Below, one piece after another: positions 17,021 to 26,908 of a stretch of 64,000 bases of DNA (its first letter is position 1; every line of letters begins with the position of its first letter). The notes beneath the pieces are model-generated. The model was not told the DNA's origin. It searched no databases and worked only from the letters and a program-made list of their open reading frames with translations. Both the position numbers and the translations under genes were made by a program. Origin of the DNA: Pseudomonadota bacterium (GTDB lineage Bacteria; Pseudomonadota; Alphaproteobacteria; Rhizobiales; Xanthobacteraceae); the NCBI GenBank assembly GCA_018971625.1, contig JAGXAJ010000005.1:30077-94076 (forward strand), in the 5' to 3' direction.

Positions 17021-18259
17021 ATGAGTTCCGCTGATCCGACGGATGTTGTTTCCCCGAAGGGCGCCCTCTCCAAAAGCCCGCGCTCGAAAACAAGGCTTGG
17101 GAATGCACCCGCGGCTGCTATCCCGGACGATGCGGATGTCCAGGCGGAGAAACCGCAACCAAGGCCGGAGGAGCGCAAAACCGATCCGAAGAATCCGGAA
17201 GCCGATCAGGCGGAAGAACCAGGTTCGAAGGGGATTGTGGGCGCATTCCGAAAGCATCCGATCGCGATGATCGTGTGTTTTGGATTGATCGCCATTGGCG
17301 TCATTGCCGGCATCGTATGGTATCTCCACGCCCGCCATTACGAAAGCACCGATGATGCCTTTATCGACAGCCGGCCGGTGCTGGTCAGCCCGGAAGTCAG
17401 CGGCAGCATCATCAGCGTCAACGTCACCGACAACCAGATCGTGAAGAAGGGAGATCTGCTCGCCACGATCGACACGCGCAACTACAAGGCCGCGCTCGAG
17501 CAGGCCAACGGGCTCATTGCACAAAATGAGGCGACGGCCAAAAACATCGACGCCCAGATCACCGCGCAAAAGGCCACGATCGAGCAGGCCAGCCAGCAGG
17601 TGACGGAGGCGCAGGCCGCGCTGAAATTCTCGACCGACGAAAACAACCGCTACCAGGACCTGGTGCAAAAAGGCGCCGGCACCCTGCAACGCGCGCAACA
17701 AGCCTCGTCCGATTTGAAAAGCAAGCAGGCCGCGCTTGACGCCGCGACCGCGGCCAAACTGGTGGCCGAACGGCAGATCGACGTCCTCAATGCACAGAAG
17801 ATCGGTGCGACCGCGCAACTTGAACAGGCCAAAGCGCAGCGCGATCGCGCCGTCGCCGATCTTCAGCGCACCGAACTGCGCGCGAGCGTGGATGGGCGTG
17901 TCGCCAAGCTGACCGCGGCGGTCGGCGCGCTAGCGGCGCCTGGACAGTCGATCATGGTGATCGTGCCGCTCGACGTCTGGGTCACCGCCAATTTCAAGGA
18001 GTCGCAACTTGCCAAGATGCGGGTCGGTCAGCCCGTCGATATCGAAGTCGACGCATTCAGCCGGACGTTTCCCGGTCACGTCGACAGCGTTCAGGCGGGC
18101 AGCGGCACCGCGTTCAGCCTGCTGCCGGCGGAAAACGCCACCGGCAACTATGTGAAGGTGGTGCAGCGCGTACCCGTCAAGATCACCTTCGATCAGCGGC
18201 CCGACGTCGAACTCGGACTCGGCATGTCGGTGGTCCCGACCGTCACCGTCCGTCCCTGA
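17021..18259 (+). CDS. emrA: EmrA/HlyD-family membrane fusion protein
   Basis: The 412-residue periplasmic adaptor has a charged Pro/Glu/Lys-rich cytoplasmic N-terminus (about 1-65) and one TM segment (about 72-94). Then come the first lipoyl half (YESTDDAFIDSRPVLVSPEVSG), a long coiled-coil hairpin (about 150-270), the second lipoyl half and a beta-barrel domain (VWVTANFKESQL). ATG at 17021, with GGAG upstream, is used instead of an earlier in-frame start. emrB follows after 15 bp. Together they form a proton-driven tripartite multidrug pump with an outer-membrane channel encoded elsewhere. Confidence 0.92.
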   Translation: MSSADPTDVVSPKGALSKSPRSKTRLGNAPAAAIPDDADVQAEKPQPRPEERKTDPKNPEADQAEEPGSKGIVGAFRKHPIAMIVCFGLIAIGVIAGIVWYLHARHYESTDDAFIDSRPVLVSPEVSGSIISVNVTDNQIVKKGDLLATIDTRNYKAALEQANGLIAQNEATAKNIDAQITAQKATIEQASQQVTEAQAALKFSTDENNRYQDLVQKGAGTLQRAQQASSDLKSKQAALDAATAAKLVAERQIDVLNAQKIGATAQLEQAKAQRDRAVADLQRTELRASVDGRVAKLTAAVGALAAPGQSIMVIVPLDVWVTANFKESQLAKMRVGQPVDIEVDAFSRTFPGHVDSVQAGSGTAFSLLPAENATGNYVKVVQRVPVKITFDQRPDVELGLGMSVVPTVTVRP

Positions 18260-18274
18260 CACGATCGCGGCCCA

Positions 18275-19858
18275 ATGTCGGACCCAGCAGCCAAGGGCGA
18301 ATACGGCAACGCGAACCCCTGGACCATCGCAATCCTGGTCGCGGTCGCCACTTTCATGGAGGTGCTCGATACCACGATCGCCAACGTTGCCTTGCGTTAC
18401 ATATCAGGTGGACTTGCCATCAGCAGCGACGAGGCCTCCTGGGTGATCACCACCTACCTCGTCGCCAATTCGATCGTGCTTTGCGCCAGCGGCTGGATCG
18501 CACAAATGTTCGGACGCAAGAACTTCTTTCTGATGTGCATCGCCCTGTTCACGCTAAGCTCGCTGCTGTGCGGCCTGGCGTGGAATCTGCAGGTGTTGTT
18601 GATCTTCCGCGTCATGCAGGGTCTGGCCGGCGGCGGCATGACGCCGGTGGCGCAATCGATTCTTGCAGCCGCTTTTCCCCCTGCGAAGCGCAGTCAGGGA
18701 TTTGCGCTCTACGGCATCGCGGTGGTCGTAGCGCCCATCGTCGGGCCGACCCTCGGCGGTTGGCTGAGCGACAATCTGTCGTGGCACTGGTGCTTTCTGA
18801 TCAACGTCCCTGTCGGCCTTATCTCGGTTATCCTGATTTACCTGATCATTCCGAGCTCGCCGGAGAAGCAAAAGGAACGTGAGCGGCTGTGGGCCAAGGG
18901 ACCCAACTTCGACATCGTGGGCTTCCTTTTGATCGTGATGTTCCTCGGCGGCCTCGAACTCGTTCTCGACCGTGGCCAGATCGATGACTGGTTCGGATCG
19001 GAATTTATCGTGACGTTTGCGGCGACTTCCGCCATCGCCCTGCTGCTGTTTATTCCTTGGGAACTCAACCGGCCGCAGCCTCTCATCGACATCAGGATGC
19101 TGGCCGGACGGCAGTTCGGAACCTGCTTCCTCATCATGCTGGTCACCGGCGCGCTGCTGATCGCGACCACGCAGATTCTGCCGCAGCTTTTACAGGAAGA
19201 ATTTGGTTACACCGCTACTCTTGCCGGTCTTGCGATCTCGCCGGGCGGTGCGGTGACCTTATGCATGATGGTGGTGGTAGGCCGTCTTGGATTCGTTCAG
19301 CCGCGATATCTCATCGCTGCCGGCGCCGCGGTCGCGTGCTATGCGATGGTCTATATGTTGCGTATGACGCCTGACGTAGACTACTGGTACTTTGCCTGGT
19401 CGCGAATTTATCTCGGATTCGGGCTGCCCCTGATCTTCATTCCGATCACTGCGGCATCGTACGACGGCATCGCGCCCAACAAGACTGACCAGGCTTCGGC
19501 GCTGATCAACCTTGCACGAAATTTCGGCGGCTCGGTAGGCGTAGCGCTGAGCCAGACCGTGCTGGCGCGGCGGGAGCAATTTCATCAAAGCCGGCTGGTC
19601 GAACACCTTGGCTCATGGAATCCGTTCTACAACGACACCTTGAATCATATTCAGACCTATTTGACCGGACGTACGGCCACCGGCGGGACAGCCGGGACCA
19701 GCACGGCGATCATCGGTCAAATGGTTCAAAGCCAGGCCACGATCCTCGCCTATGTCGACGTGTTCGTGGTGTTGGCAATAATCGCCATGGTGATGGTGCC
19801 ACTAGCCCTGACATTGCGCACCGTCGATCGAAATGCCGGCGTAAAAGCGGCGCATTGA
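18275..19858 (+). CDS. emrB: EmrB/QacA-type DHA2 MFS drug exporter
   Basis: This 527-residue protein has 14 predicted membrane segments. Family motifs are visible: LDTTIANVALRYISG in TM1, motif A-like GRKNFF, the RVMQGLAGGGMTPVAQ segment and motif C-like GPTLGGWLSDN. It exports drugs or host-derived toxic compounds with the upstream adaptor. In rhizobia such pumps are often induced by plant phenolics, but no regulator gene is adjacent; the palindrome at 16693-16716 could be its operator. Confidence 0.93.
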   Translation: MSDPAAKGEYGNANPWTIAILVAVATFMEVLDTTIANVALRYISGGLAISSDEASWVITTYLVANSIVLCASGWIAQMFGRKNFFLMCIALFTLSSLLCGLAWNLQVLLIFRVMQGLAGGGMTPVAQSILAAAFPPAKRSQGFALYGIAVVVAPIVGPTLGGWLSDNLSWHWCFLINVPVGLISVILIYLIIPSSPEKQKERERLWAKGPNFDIVGFLLIVMFLGGLELVLDRGQIDDWFGSEFIVTFAATSAIALLLFIPWELNRPQPLIDIRMLAGRQFGTCFLIMLVTGALLIATTQILPQLLQEEFGYTATLAGLAISPGGAVTLCMMVVVGRLGFVQPRYLIAAGAAVACYAMVYMLRMTPDVDYWYFAWSRIYLGFGLPLIFIPITAASYDGIAPNKTDQASALINLARNFGGSVGVALSQTVLARREQFHQSRLVEHLGSWNPFYNDTLNHIQTYLTGRTATGGTAGTSTAIIGQMVQSQATILAYVDVFVVLAIIAMVMVPLALTLRTVDRNAGVKAAH

Positions 19859-20138
19859 CGGAGCGCCCACTCGATCTGCAGCTTGGCGTCGCGCACGACC
19901 TCGCCCCGTTTGTCGATCCGGCTCTGATGCGTTGGCCGAATCCATCCGGCGTGTTGGCTTTGAAGCCAGGCTTGGTGAGGTTTTCCTTGACACATCAGGC
20001 CAGCTGGTATGACCCCCAATTCCTGCCATCGATTGTCCGCAACTTTTGTCCCGTGCGGGAATGAAGCGGAACTGACGTTGTCTTAAGCAAATATAACCAT
20101 ATTCATCGGCCCTCACTTGACGTCAACCGGAGAGAAAC

Positions 20139-20558
20139 ATGCGCAAGACCACGACCCTGCTCGCCACGCTCGCCATCGGTATCGCGTTCGCTGGTCCCGC
20201 CTTTGCCGACAAGATGAAGGCAACCCTCGACGGCAAGTCCGAAAATCCTCCGAATTCGAGCGCAGGCAAGGGCACTGCCGACGTCGACTATGATGCCGCC
20301 ACCAAGAAGCTGACCTGGAAGCTGACCTATTCGGGCCTTTCCGGTCCCCCGATCGCGGCGCATTTTCACGGCCCCGCCGAACCCGGCAAGAACGCCGCCA
20401 TCGCCGTTGCAATCCCGAACGCGAGTTCGAGCCCGGTCGAAGGCAGTGCCACGCTGACGGACGCGCAAGCCGCCGACCTGATGGCCGGCAAGTACTACAT
20501 CAACATCCACACCGCGGCCGATCCGGGCGGCGAAATTCGCGGCCAGGTGACCAAGTAA
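20139..20558 (+). CDS. Exported CHRD-domain protein
   Basis: The 139-residue protein has a clear signal peptide (cleavage after FAGPAFA-D). A single CHRD domain follows, with the conserved AHFHGPA motif and the C-terminal YYINIHTAADPGGEIRGQV. CHRD domains occur in animal chordin and many secreted bacterial proteins; bacterial function is unknown. A GGAGAG Shine-Dalgarno lies just before the ATG. It appears to be a single-gene unit; a GAGCGC/GCGCTC hairpin about 35 bp downstream may end the transcript. Confidence 0.9.
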   Translation: MRKTTTLLATLAIGIAFAGPAFADKMKATLDGKSENPPNSSAGKGTADVDYDAATKKLTWKLTYSGLSGPPIAAHFHGPAEPGKNAAIAVAIPNASSSPVEGSATLTDAQAADLMAGKYYINIHTAADPGGEIRGQVTK

Positions 20559-20760
20559 GTCACGAATTCCTGCCACCGTCGTAAAGAACGGGCGAGCGCA
20601 TCAAGCGCTCACCCTGAACGGGAGAAGACCCGAACTGTCGATCGTTGATGCGCGGTCGTCAGCTCTTTTCGACGCGCCCAGCGAACTGCGGCAACGGGCC
20701 CCGGTAAGCTATTGCGCAGCGTGGCCGACGGTTCATGTTCTCTATGGCTCATTCCCCGCC

Positions 20761-23070
20761 CTAAAGGCTATGCCGGCGCTGGTGTTCGCGGATCGCGATC
20801 CAGACCCGTTCGGCGGTCGCGGGCATGTCGATGTGATCGATCCTGTACTCGCGCCACAGACCCTCGATGATAGCGTTGACGACCGCCGGACAGGAGCCGA
20901 TCGCGCCCGCCTCGCCCGCGCCCTTGATGCCCAGGGGGTTTGTCTTGCAGGGCACGTTATGGGTCTCGAACACAAAGGATGGACCATCGGCCGCGCGCGG
21001 TAGCGCGTAATCCATGAACGTGCCGGTGACAAGCTGACCATCCCGGGGATCGTAGACCGCCCGCTCCATCAAGGCCTGGCCAATTCCCTGCATGACGCCG
21101 CCGTGGATCTGGCCAGCCAGCAGCAGCGGATTGAGCGTGAAGCCGAAATCGTCGACGATGACGTAATTGACGATCTTGACGATGCCGGTGGCCGGATCGA
21201 TCTCGACCTCGGCGATATGGGTGCCGTTGGGAAAGGTGCCGTCGGCGCTGGAAAAGGTGGCGCTGGCGCTCAGCCTTGAGGAATCGACGCCCGGCCGCTT
21301 GGCCAAATCCGCAAAGCTGATCGTGCGATCGGTCCCGGCGACACGGATCGCACCGTCGGAAATTTCGAGATCGCCGGCGCTGGTCTCCAGCGCTTCGGCG
21401 GCGATCTCGCGCAAATTCCTACCGAGCGCGCGGGTTGCACGCTCGACACTGACACCGCCGGAGGGAATCGACGCCGAGCCGCCCGTGCCGAGCCCGCTCG
21501 CGATCATATCGGTGTCGCCCTGGAAGATATGGACGCGCTCGGGCGCGAGGCCGAACTGCTCGGCGACAAGCTGGGCGTACGCTGTCTGGTGCCCCTGCCC
21601 GCTCGACTGCGTGCCGATCAGAACCGTCACGTCGCCATTGGGACCGAGCCTGACATTGGCGGTTTCCTCGCCCATGGTGCCGCAGACCTCGACATAGGTC
21701 GCCAATCCAATGCCGCGCACCAGGCCCTGCTTTTTGGCCACCTTGGCGCGTTTGGGAAACTCCTTCCAGTCGGCGATCTCCATCGCGCGTTTCATATGCG
21801 CGGTGAAGTCGCCGGAATCATAGACCTTGCCGGTTGCGGTCCTGTACGGCATCGCTTTGGGCGTGATGAAATTCTTGCGCCGGATTGCGTCCGGCGTCAT
21901 GCCGAGCTTGCGTGCGCAGGCGTCGACCAGGCGCTCGACCACATAGGCGGCTTCCGGGCGGCCAGCGCCGCGATAGGCATCGACCGGCAGAGTGTTGGTG
22001 AACACGGCGCGCACCCGACAGTGAAACGCTTCGATATCGTAAAGACCGGGCAGCATGCCGGCGCCGCCATGCGGGATGTAGGGACCGAAGGTCGACAGAT
22101 ACGCCCCCATGTCGCTCATCAGGTCGACATCCATGCCAAGGAACTTGCCATCCCCGGCCAGCGCCATCCGCGCCGTGGTGACATTATCGCGGCCTTGCGC
22201 ATCGCCCACGAAATGATCGGCGCGATCGGCAGTCCATTTCACCGTCTTGCGCAGTTTTCGCGCGGCGACCGCGATCAGCGCGTATTCGCGGTAGGGAAAC
22301 AGCTTGGTGCCGAAGCCGCCGCCAACATCGGGGCAAATCACCCGCATCTTCTCGAGCGGCATCTTCAGAACGTTCTGACACAGGATCTCGCGTAGCCGGT
22401 GGCTGCCCTGACTGCCGACCGTCAAGGTCAGATGGTCGCGCTTGGCATCGTATTCGGCGACTGCGGCGCGGGTTTCCATGAAATTGGTGATGACGCGTGG
22501 ATTAATCACCGAGATTTCCGCCACCGCATGCGCCCTGGCGAAGGCCGCTTCGGTCGCCTTCTTGTCGCCGATCGGCACATCGAACAGCACGTTGCCGGCC
22601 TGATCAGGCCAGACTTGCGGCGCGCCGGGTTTCACGGCGTTGGCAACGCCAACGACGGCAGGCAGCGGCGTCCAGTTGACGTCGATCGCCTCAATCGCGT
22701 CCCGGGCATGGTTGATGGTGTCCGCCACCACGAAGGCGACGGCGTCACCGACATGCCGCACCTCGCCCTCGGCCAGGATCGGATAGGGTGGACCGGTGAA
22801 CGGATCGACCTCGAAATTGAACAGACAGGGAAGACTGCCGAGATCGCCGACATCGGCCGCGGTCAGGATCACCCCGACACCCGGCAAGTCGCGGGCGCGG
22901 CTCGCATCGATGGTGAAGGTCGCATGCGCGTGCGGCGAACGCAGCACCAGCGCGTGCATCGAAGCCCGCGGCTCATGATCATCGGTGTAGTTGCCCTTGC
23001 CGCGAATGAGCTTGTCGTCTTCCTTGCGCAGCACGCTTTGACCGACGCCGAATTTAACGGGAGCAGCCAT
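20761..23070 (-). CDS. Molybdenum hydroxylase large subunit (CoxL/XdhB-type, form II-like), solitary
   Basis: The 769-residue protein has the xanthine dehydrogenase/CO dehydrogenase large-subunit layout: an a/b hammerhead domain at the N-terminus, then molybdopterin-binding domains with PDVGGGFGTK, and the catalytic Glu in GIKGAGEAGAIG near residue 715. The active-site loop reads AYRGAGRPEA, as in form II or other aldehyde/purine hydroxylases, not the AYxCSFR of true CO dehydrogenase. The medium (FAD) and small (2Fe-2S) subunit genes are not adjacent. Of two consecutive ATGs, the second (23070) has better Shine-Dalgarno spacing. Confidence 0.88.
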   Translation of the reverse strand: MAAPVKFGVGQSVLRKEDDKLIRGKGNYTDDHEPRASMHALVLRSPHAHATFTIDASRARDLPGVGVILTAADVGDLGSLPCLFNFEVDPFTGPPYPILAEGEVRHVGDAVAFVVADTINHARDAIEAIDVNWTPLPAVVGVANAVKPGAPQVWPDQAGNVLFDVPIGDKKATEAAFARAHAVAEISVINPRVITNFMETRAAVAEYDAKRDHLTLTVGSQGSHRLREILCQNVLKMPLEKMRVICPDVGGGFGTKLFPYREYALIAVAARKLRKTVKWTADRADHFVGDAQGRDNVTTARMALAGDGKFLGMDVDLMSDMGAYLSTFGPYIPHGGAGMLPGLYDIEAFHCRVRAVFTNTLPVDAYRGAGRPEAAYVVERLVDACARKLGMTPDAIRRKNFITPKAMPYRTATGKVYDSGDFTAHMKRAMEIADWKEFPKRAKVAKKQGLVRGIGLATYVEVCGTMGEETANVRLGPNGDVTVLIGTQSSGQGHQTAYAQLVAEQFGLAPERVHIFQGDTDMIASGLGTGGSASIPSGGVSVERATRALGRNLREIAAEALETSAGDLEISDGAIRVAGTDRTISFADLAKRPGVDSSRLSASATFSSADGTFPNGTHIAEVEIDPATGIVKIVNYVIVDDFGFTLNPLLLAGQIHGGVMQGIGQALMERAVYDPRDGQLVTGTFMDYALPRAADGPSFVFETHNVPCKTNPLGIKGAGEAGAIGSCPAVVNAIIEGLWREYRIDHIDMPATAERVWIAIREHQRRHSL

Positions 23071-23136
23071 CATCTCTCCAATTGCAGTCGCGATTGGCGG
23101 ATATATTGCAGTGGATCGCGCAGCAGCGCAAAGGGT

Positions 23137-24666
23137 TTAGCTTCGTACCAGCGATCGCAGCCAGGCGGTGCCGAACAGCAGCACGATCGAGGCGCCGTAG
23201 ACGATCGCGCCGACACCGATCAACACCAGAAGTACGGCCTCGTCGCGAAACGTCGGCATGTGCGCCAGATAAGTGCCGGCGAATTTCGCAGCGAACCACA
23301 GGGCCGCAGCCAGTATGACGCCACAGGCGGCAAATTTTGCCAATGATTGCACCAGCGACCTGTCGAACTCCAGATAGCCGGCCCGTGCCGCGAAACCGAG
23401 CACCAGCAGAAGATTGATCCAGGCGCCGGCCGCGGTCGCAAGCGCAAGGCCTACCTGGGCGAGTGATCCCATCAGCAGGACTTTCAGCGCCAGATTGACG
23501 GCGAGACCTGTCAGCGATGCCTTTACCGGCGTTGCGGTGTCCTTGCGGGCATAGAACGCCGAGACCGCGCTGCGGATCATCACGAACGGAATGAGGCCCA
23601 CTGCATAGGCGGCCAGCGTGGCGCCGGCGGCCACTGCATCCGCGTCGGTGAACGCGCCGCGCATGAAGACCGCGCGCATCAGGACAACGGGCACGGTGAG
23701 GAATGCGGCGATGAACGGCACCGCGGCCAACAAGGTGAATTCAAAGGCGCGGCGCTGCGAGGCCATCGCGCCGGCATTGTCGCCGGCCGTGATCCGCCGT
23801 GACATTTCCGGCAGCAACACCGTGCCGATCGCAATGCCGATCACGCCGATCGGCAGTTGATAAAGCCGCTCGGCGTAATAGAGCGCCGACAACGCCCCTG
23901 CCGCGAGAAAGGTTGCGATGATGGTATCGGCGAACACCGCGACCTGCGTCCCCATCGAACCCAGCGTCGCGGGCCCAATGGCACGGAAGAACGCACGCAC
24001 GTCATCGTCGAACTTGAGCGGGGCAAATCGCGGCAGGCCGCCATGCCGCGCGAGATCTCCCGCGAGCAGGAAATATTGCAGGAAGCCGGATACCAGCACG
24101 CCCCATGCCGCGGCGTGGCCGGCGGTCGGGAAAAACGCCGCGAGCGCCAGCGCGGCCATCATCGAAATGTTGAGCAGGATGGAGGCCGCCGCCGCGCTGG
24201 CGAAGCGGTGCATCACGTTGAGGATGCCGCCATAGAGCGTCACCAGCGTAATCAGCAGCAGATAGGGAAAGGTGATCCGGGTCAGCTCGATCGCGAGCCG
24301 GCGCTGCTCTGGATCGTCGGTAAAGCCCGGCGCTAGAATGCTCAGCGCCTGCGGCATGAACAGCCACACCACGGTCAACAGCACCACTTGCGACAGGAAC
24401 AATAAGGTGAAGATGCGGTCACCGAACAACCGCGCCGAACTCGCGCCACCCTTGCCCTGGACATGGGCATAGGCCGGAATGAACGCGGTGTTGAAAGCAC
24501 CCTCGGCGAAGATCGCGCGAAAACTGTTCGGCAGTCGCAGCGCCACGAAAAACGCGTCCGCCATCGGCCCGGCGCCCAGGATCGCCGCGAGCATGATCGA
24601 ACTCGCAAAGCCTGTCAGCCGCGAAAGGAGCGTATAGCCGCCGACGGTAAAGATACGACCGAGCAT
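23137..24666 (-). CDS. murJ: Lipid II flippase MurJ
   Basis: This 509-residue protein has about 14 membrane segments. The N-terminal LSRLTGFASSIMLAAILGAGPMADAFFVALRLPN and the FRAIFAEGAFNTAFIPAY segment are diagnostic for MurJ of the MOP superfamily. It moves lipid II across the inner membrane for peptidoglycan synthesis and is normally essential. The aminotransferase gene lies 43 bp upstream on the same strand. Confidence 0.95.
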   Translation of the reverse strand: MLGRIFTVGGYTLLSRLTGFASSIMLAAILGAGPMADAFFVALRLPNSFRAIFAEGAFNTAFIPAYAHVQGKGGASSARLFGDRIFTLLFLSQVVLLTVVWLFMPQALSILAPGFTDDPEQRRLAIELTRITFPYLLLITLVTLYGGILNVMHRFASAAAASILLNISMMAALALAAFFPTAGHAAAWGVLVSGFLQYFLLAGDLARHGGLPRFAPLKFDDDVRAFFRAIGPATLGSMGTQVAVFADTIIATFLAAGALSALYYAERLYQLPIGVIGIAIGTVLLPEMSRRITAGDNAGAMASQRRAFEFTLLAAVPFIAAFLTVPVVLMRAVFMRGAFTDADAVAAGATLAAYAVGLIPFVMIRSAVSAFYARKDTATPVKASLTGLAVNLALKVLLMGSLAQVGLALATAAGAWINLLLVLGFAARAGYLEFDRSLVQSLAKFAACGVILAAALWFAAKFAGTYLAHMPTFRDEAVLLVLIGVGAIVYGASIVLLFGTAWLRSLVRS

Positions 24667-24709
24667 AGGCCGCTTCTACAGCAAGCCGCAGCCCTTCAAA
24701 ACGGCGAAA

Positions 24710-25861
24710 TCAGGATGAAAGCGCGCGACGCACAGTCCTGATGATCCGATCCTGGGTAGGCTCATCGAGATAGGCATGCATCGGCAGGCTGATAACGTCG
24801 CCGGACAGTTTTTCACTAACCGGCAAGCCGCCGTCGGCGACCGGGTAATCCCGGTAGGCGGTCTGCTGATGCAGCGATTTCGCATAATAGATCGCGGTCG
24901 GAATACCCTGCTCCTTCAGCATCGCGGCAAAAACGTCGCGATCGCAGCCGCCGGGCAGTCGAATGGTGTACTGGGCCCAAACCGAGCTGCAATTCCTGGC
25001 CAGATGCGGCACGGTCACGACATTGCCGAGCCCCTGCGCATAGCGCTCCGCAGCCCTGTTGCGCGCGGCGATCTCGTCATCGAAGATTTTGAGCTTCTCG
25101 ATCAGGATCGCGGCCTGCATGGTATCGAGCCGTCCGGTGAGGCCGAGACGGACATTGTCGTATTTGTCCGCACCCTGGCCGTGAACGCGGATGCTGCGCA
25201 ATGTCGCGGCAAGTTCGGCATCATCGGTGAAGACCGCGCCACCATCGCCGAAGCAGCCGAGCGGTTTGGCCGGGAAAAAGCTGGTCGCGGTTGCATGGCC
25301 GTAAGTGCCGAGCCTGCGGCCCTTGTAGCTCGCGCCAAAACCCTGTGCCGCGTCATCGAGAACGAACAGACCTTCGGCTTCCGCGACCGCGCCAATAGCA
25401 TCATGATCAGCGCTCTGCCCGAACAGGTCCACCGGGATCACGACCCTGGGTTTGAGACCCTGCTTCCTTGCCGCCGCGACGCCGCGCCTGAGCGAAGCGA
25501 CATCCATGTTGAACGTCGCCTCATCGACGTCGACGAATACGGGCGTCGCCCCGGTCAGTGCCACCGCCTCGCCGGTCGCGCAAAACGTGAACGACGGGCA
25601 GATCACCGCGTCACCGCGGCCGATGTTCCTTGCCATCAGCACCATCAGCAGCGCGTCGGTCCCGCTGGCACAGCTCACCACGTGTTTCGCGCCGGAGAAT
25701 TCGGCAAGCCTTGCTTCGAGGTCAGCCACTTCCGGACCGTTGATGAACTGGCAATGGGCGAGTACGCGGGCCACCGCCGCGTCGATCGATTTGCCGAGCC
25801 TGCGGCGCTGCGCGCCGATGTCGATAAAAGGCACGGGTTCTGGAGGCATGTGCTGGTTCAT
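24710..25861 (-). CDS. DegT/DnrJ/EryC1 nucleotide-sugar aminotransferase (GnnB/WbpE-like)
   Basis: The 383-residue PLP enzyme contains SCASGTDALLMVL, the aspartate region DDAAQGFGA and the Schiff-base Lys in TSFFPAKPLGCFGDGGA. It resembles enzymes that aminate 3-keto UDP-sugars. With the Gfo/Idh oxidoreductase 30 bp upstream it forms an oxidase-aminotransferase pair like GnnA-GnnB, which converts UDP-GlcNAc to UDP-GlcNAc3N. Bradyrhizobium lipid A is known to contain 2,3-diamino-glucose, which fits. WbpE-type activity on a uronic acid is the alternative. The product assignment is inference. Confidence 0.85.
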   Translation of the reverse strand: MNQHMPPEPVPFIDIGAQRRRLGKSIDAAVARVLAHCQFINGPEVADLEARLAEFSGAKHVVSCASGTDALLMVLMARNIGRGDAVICPSFTFCATGEAVALTGATPVFVDVDEATFNMDVASLRRGVAAARKQGLKPRVVIPVDLFGQSADHDAIGAVAEAEGLFVLDDAAQGFGASYKGRRLGTYGHATATSFFPAKPLGCFGDGGAVFTDDAELAATLRSIRVHGQGADKYDNVRLGLTGRLDTMQAAILIEKLKIFDDEIAARNRAAERYAQGLGNVVTVPHLARNCSSVWAQYTIRLPGGCDRDVFAAMLKEQGIPTAIYYAKSLHQQTAYRDYPVADGGLPVSEKLSGDVISLPMHAYLDEPTQDRIIRTVRRALSS

Positions 25862-25891
25862 GGAGCCTTCGACGAAAAGTGCAAGGACAGA

Positions 25892-26908
25892 TCAGCCGGC
25901 GACGCGGAGCGGCCCCTTACGGGATGCCGCCACGGCAGGCCTTGCCGGCATTTCAAGGCAGCGAATCGCGATTTCGAGGCTGGCGACGCCTTGATCCCCG
26001 GTTACCGCAGGCACACCGTCGGATCGGACGGCCGCGAGAAACGCGATCAGCTCGGCGCGCAATGGCTCGTCATGCCCGACCGGCAGATGCCGCATCGAGT
26101 AGCTGCCGTCCGGCTTGAAGCCGAAGCACTCGGTGACCTGGCGGGTGAGAAGATCGCCCATGACATACTTGTCCCGGGTCGCGACCGTGACGTTGCGCGC
26201 CTTGAACGGGGTTAACCAGTTGGTGTTGATATGCGCGAGCACACCTGATGCAGTGCGGAACTGCAACAGCGCGATGTCCTCGCGCTCGGCAACCGCGCTG
26301 GAGAGTTGCGGCTGCACCTCGACGATGTCGGACTCGGTGAACCACCGAATCAGATCGATGTCGTGCACGGCAAGGTCAATCACCACGCCGACATTCGACA
26401 TCCGCGGCGGGAACGGACCGACGCGGGTAATCGCAATCGAAAGGATGTCTTCGCCCGATATCGCCTGCTTGATCGCCGCGACCGCCGGGTTGAAGCGCTC
26501 GACATGCCCAACCATCAGCGTGACGCCGGCGCGCCGGGCGGCCGTGACGATGGCCTCGCCCTCTTCGACCGAAGAGGCGATCGGCTTTTCCACCAGCACG
26601 TGAATTCCGTGCGCGATGGCAGCCAGCGCAATCTCGTGATGCAGATGCGTCGGTGCTGCGATCGTCACGGCGTCGATGCCAGCCGCGATCAAGTCATGGA
26701 CGCTTTCGAACGCACGGCAGCCCGTCAGTTCGGTAACGCGCGTACGATGGGCCAGCAGCGGATCGACGACTCCAACCAGCGTGGTCTGCGGCAAGCCGGC
26801 CAGCACGCGGGCGTGATTGCTGCCCATTACCCCTGCGCCGATGACACCAACACGCAGCGAACGATTTGCATCGCCCTTACCGTCCAATGCGATCCCTTTA
26901 GGACTCAT
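25892..26908 (-). CDS. Gfo/Idh/MocA-family oxidoreductase (GnnA/WbpB-like)
   Basis: The 338-residue protein has an N-terminal Rossmann fold (GVIGAGVMGSNHARVL), the family motif EKPIA near residue 105 and a C-terminal dimerisation domain containing GVVIDLAVHDIDLIRW. It probably oxidises the 3-OH of a UDP-sugar with NAD, giving the substrate of the adjacent aminotransferase. The ATG at 26908 is preferred over the TTG three codons upstream. The gap to manC (27120) is about 210 bp and includes an odd palindrome GCAAAC-C-GTTTGC (27077-27089), so this gene may start a new transcript. Confidence 0.83.
   Translation of the reverse strand: MSPKGIALDGKGDANRSLRVGVIGAGVMGSNHARVLAGLPQTTLVGVVDPLLAHRTRVTELTGCRAFESVHDLIAAGIDAVTIAAPTHLHHEIALAAIAHGIHVLVEKPIASSVEEGEAIVTAARRAGVTLMVGHVERFNPAVAAIKQAISGEDILSIAITRVGPFPPRMSNVGVVIDLAVHDIDLIRWFTESDIVEVQPQLSSAVAEREDIALLQFRTASGVLAHINTNWLTPFKARNVTVATRDKYVMGDLLTRQVTECFGFKPDGSYSMRHLPVGHDEPLRAELIAFLAAVRSDGVPAVTGDQGVASLEIAIRCLEMPARPAVAASRKGPLRVAG

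Noticed and set aside
20761..23070. Aerobic CO dehydrogenase large subunit
   Set aside because: The active-site loop is AYRGAGR, not the AYxCSFR of form I CoxL, and coxM/coxS are absent.
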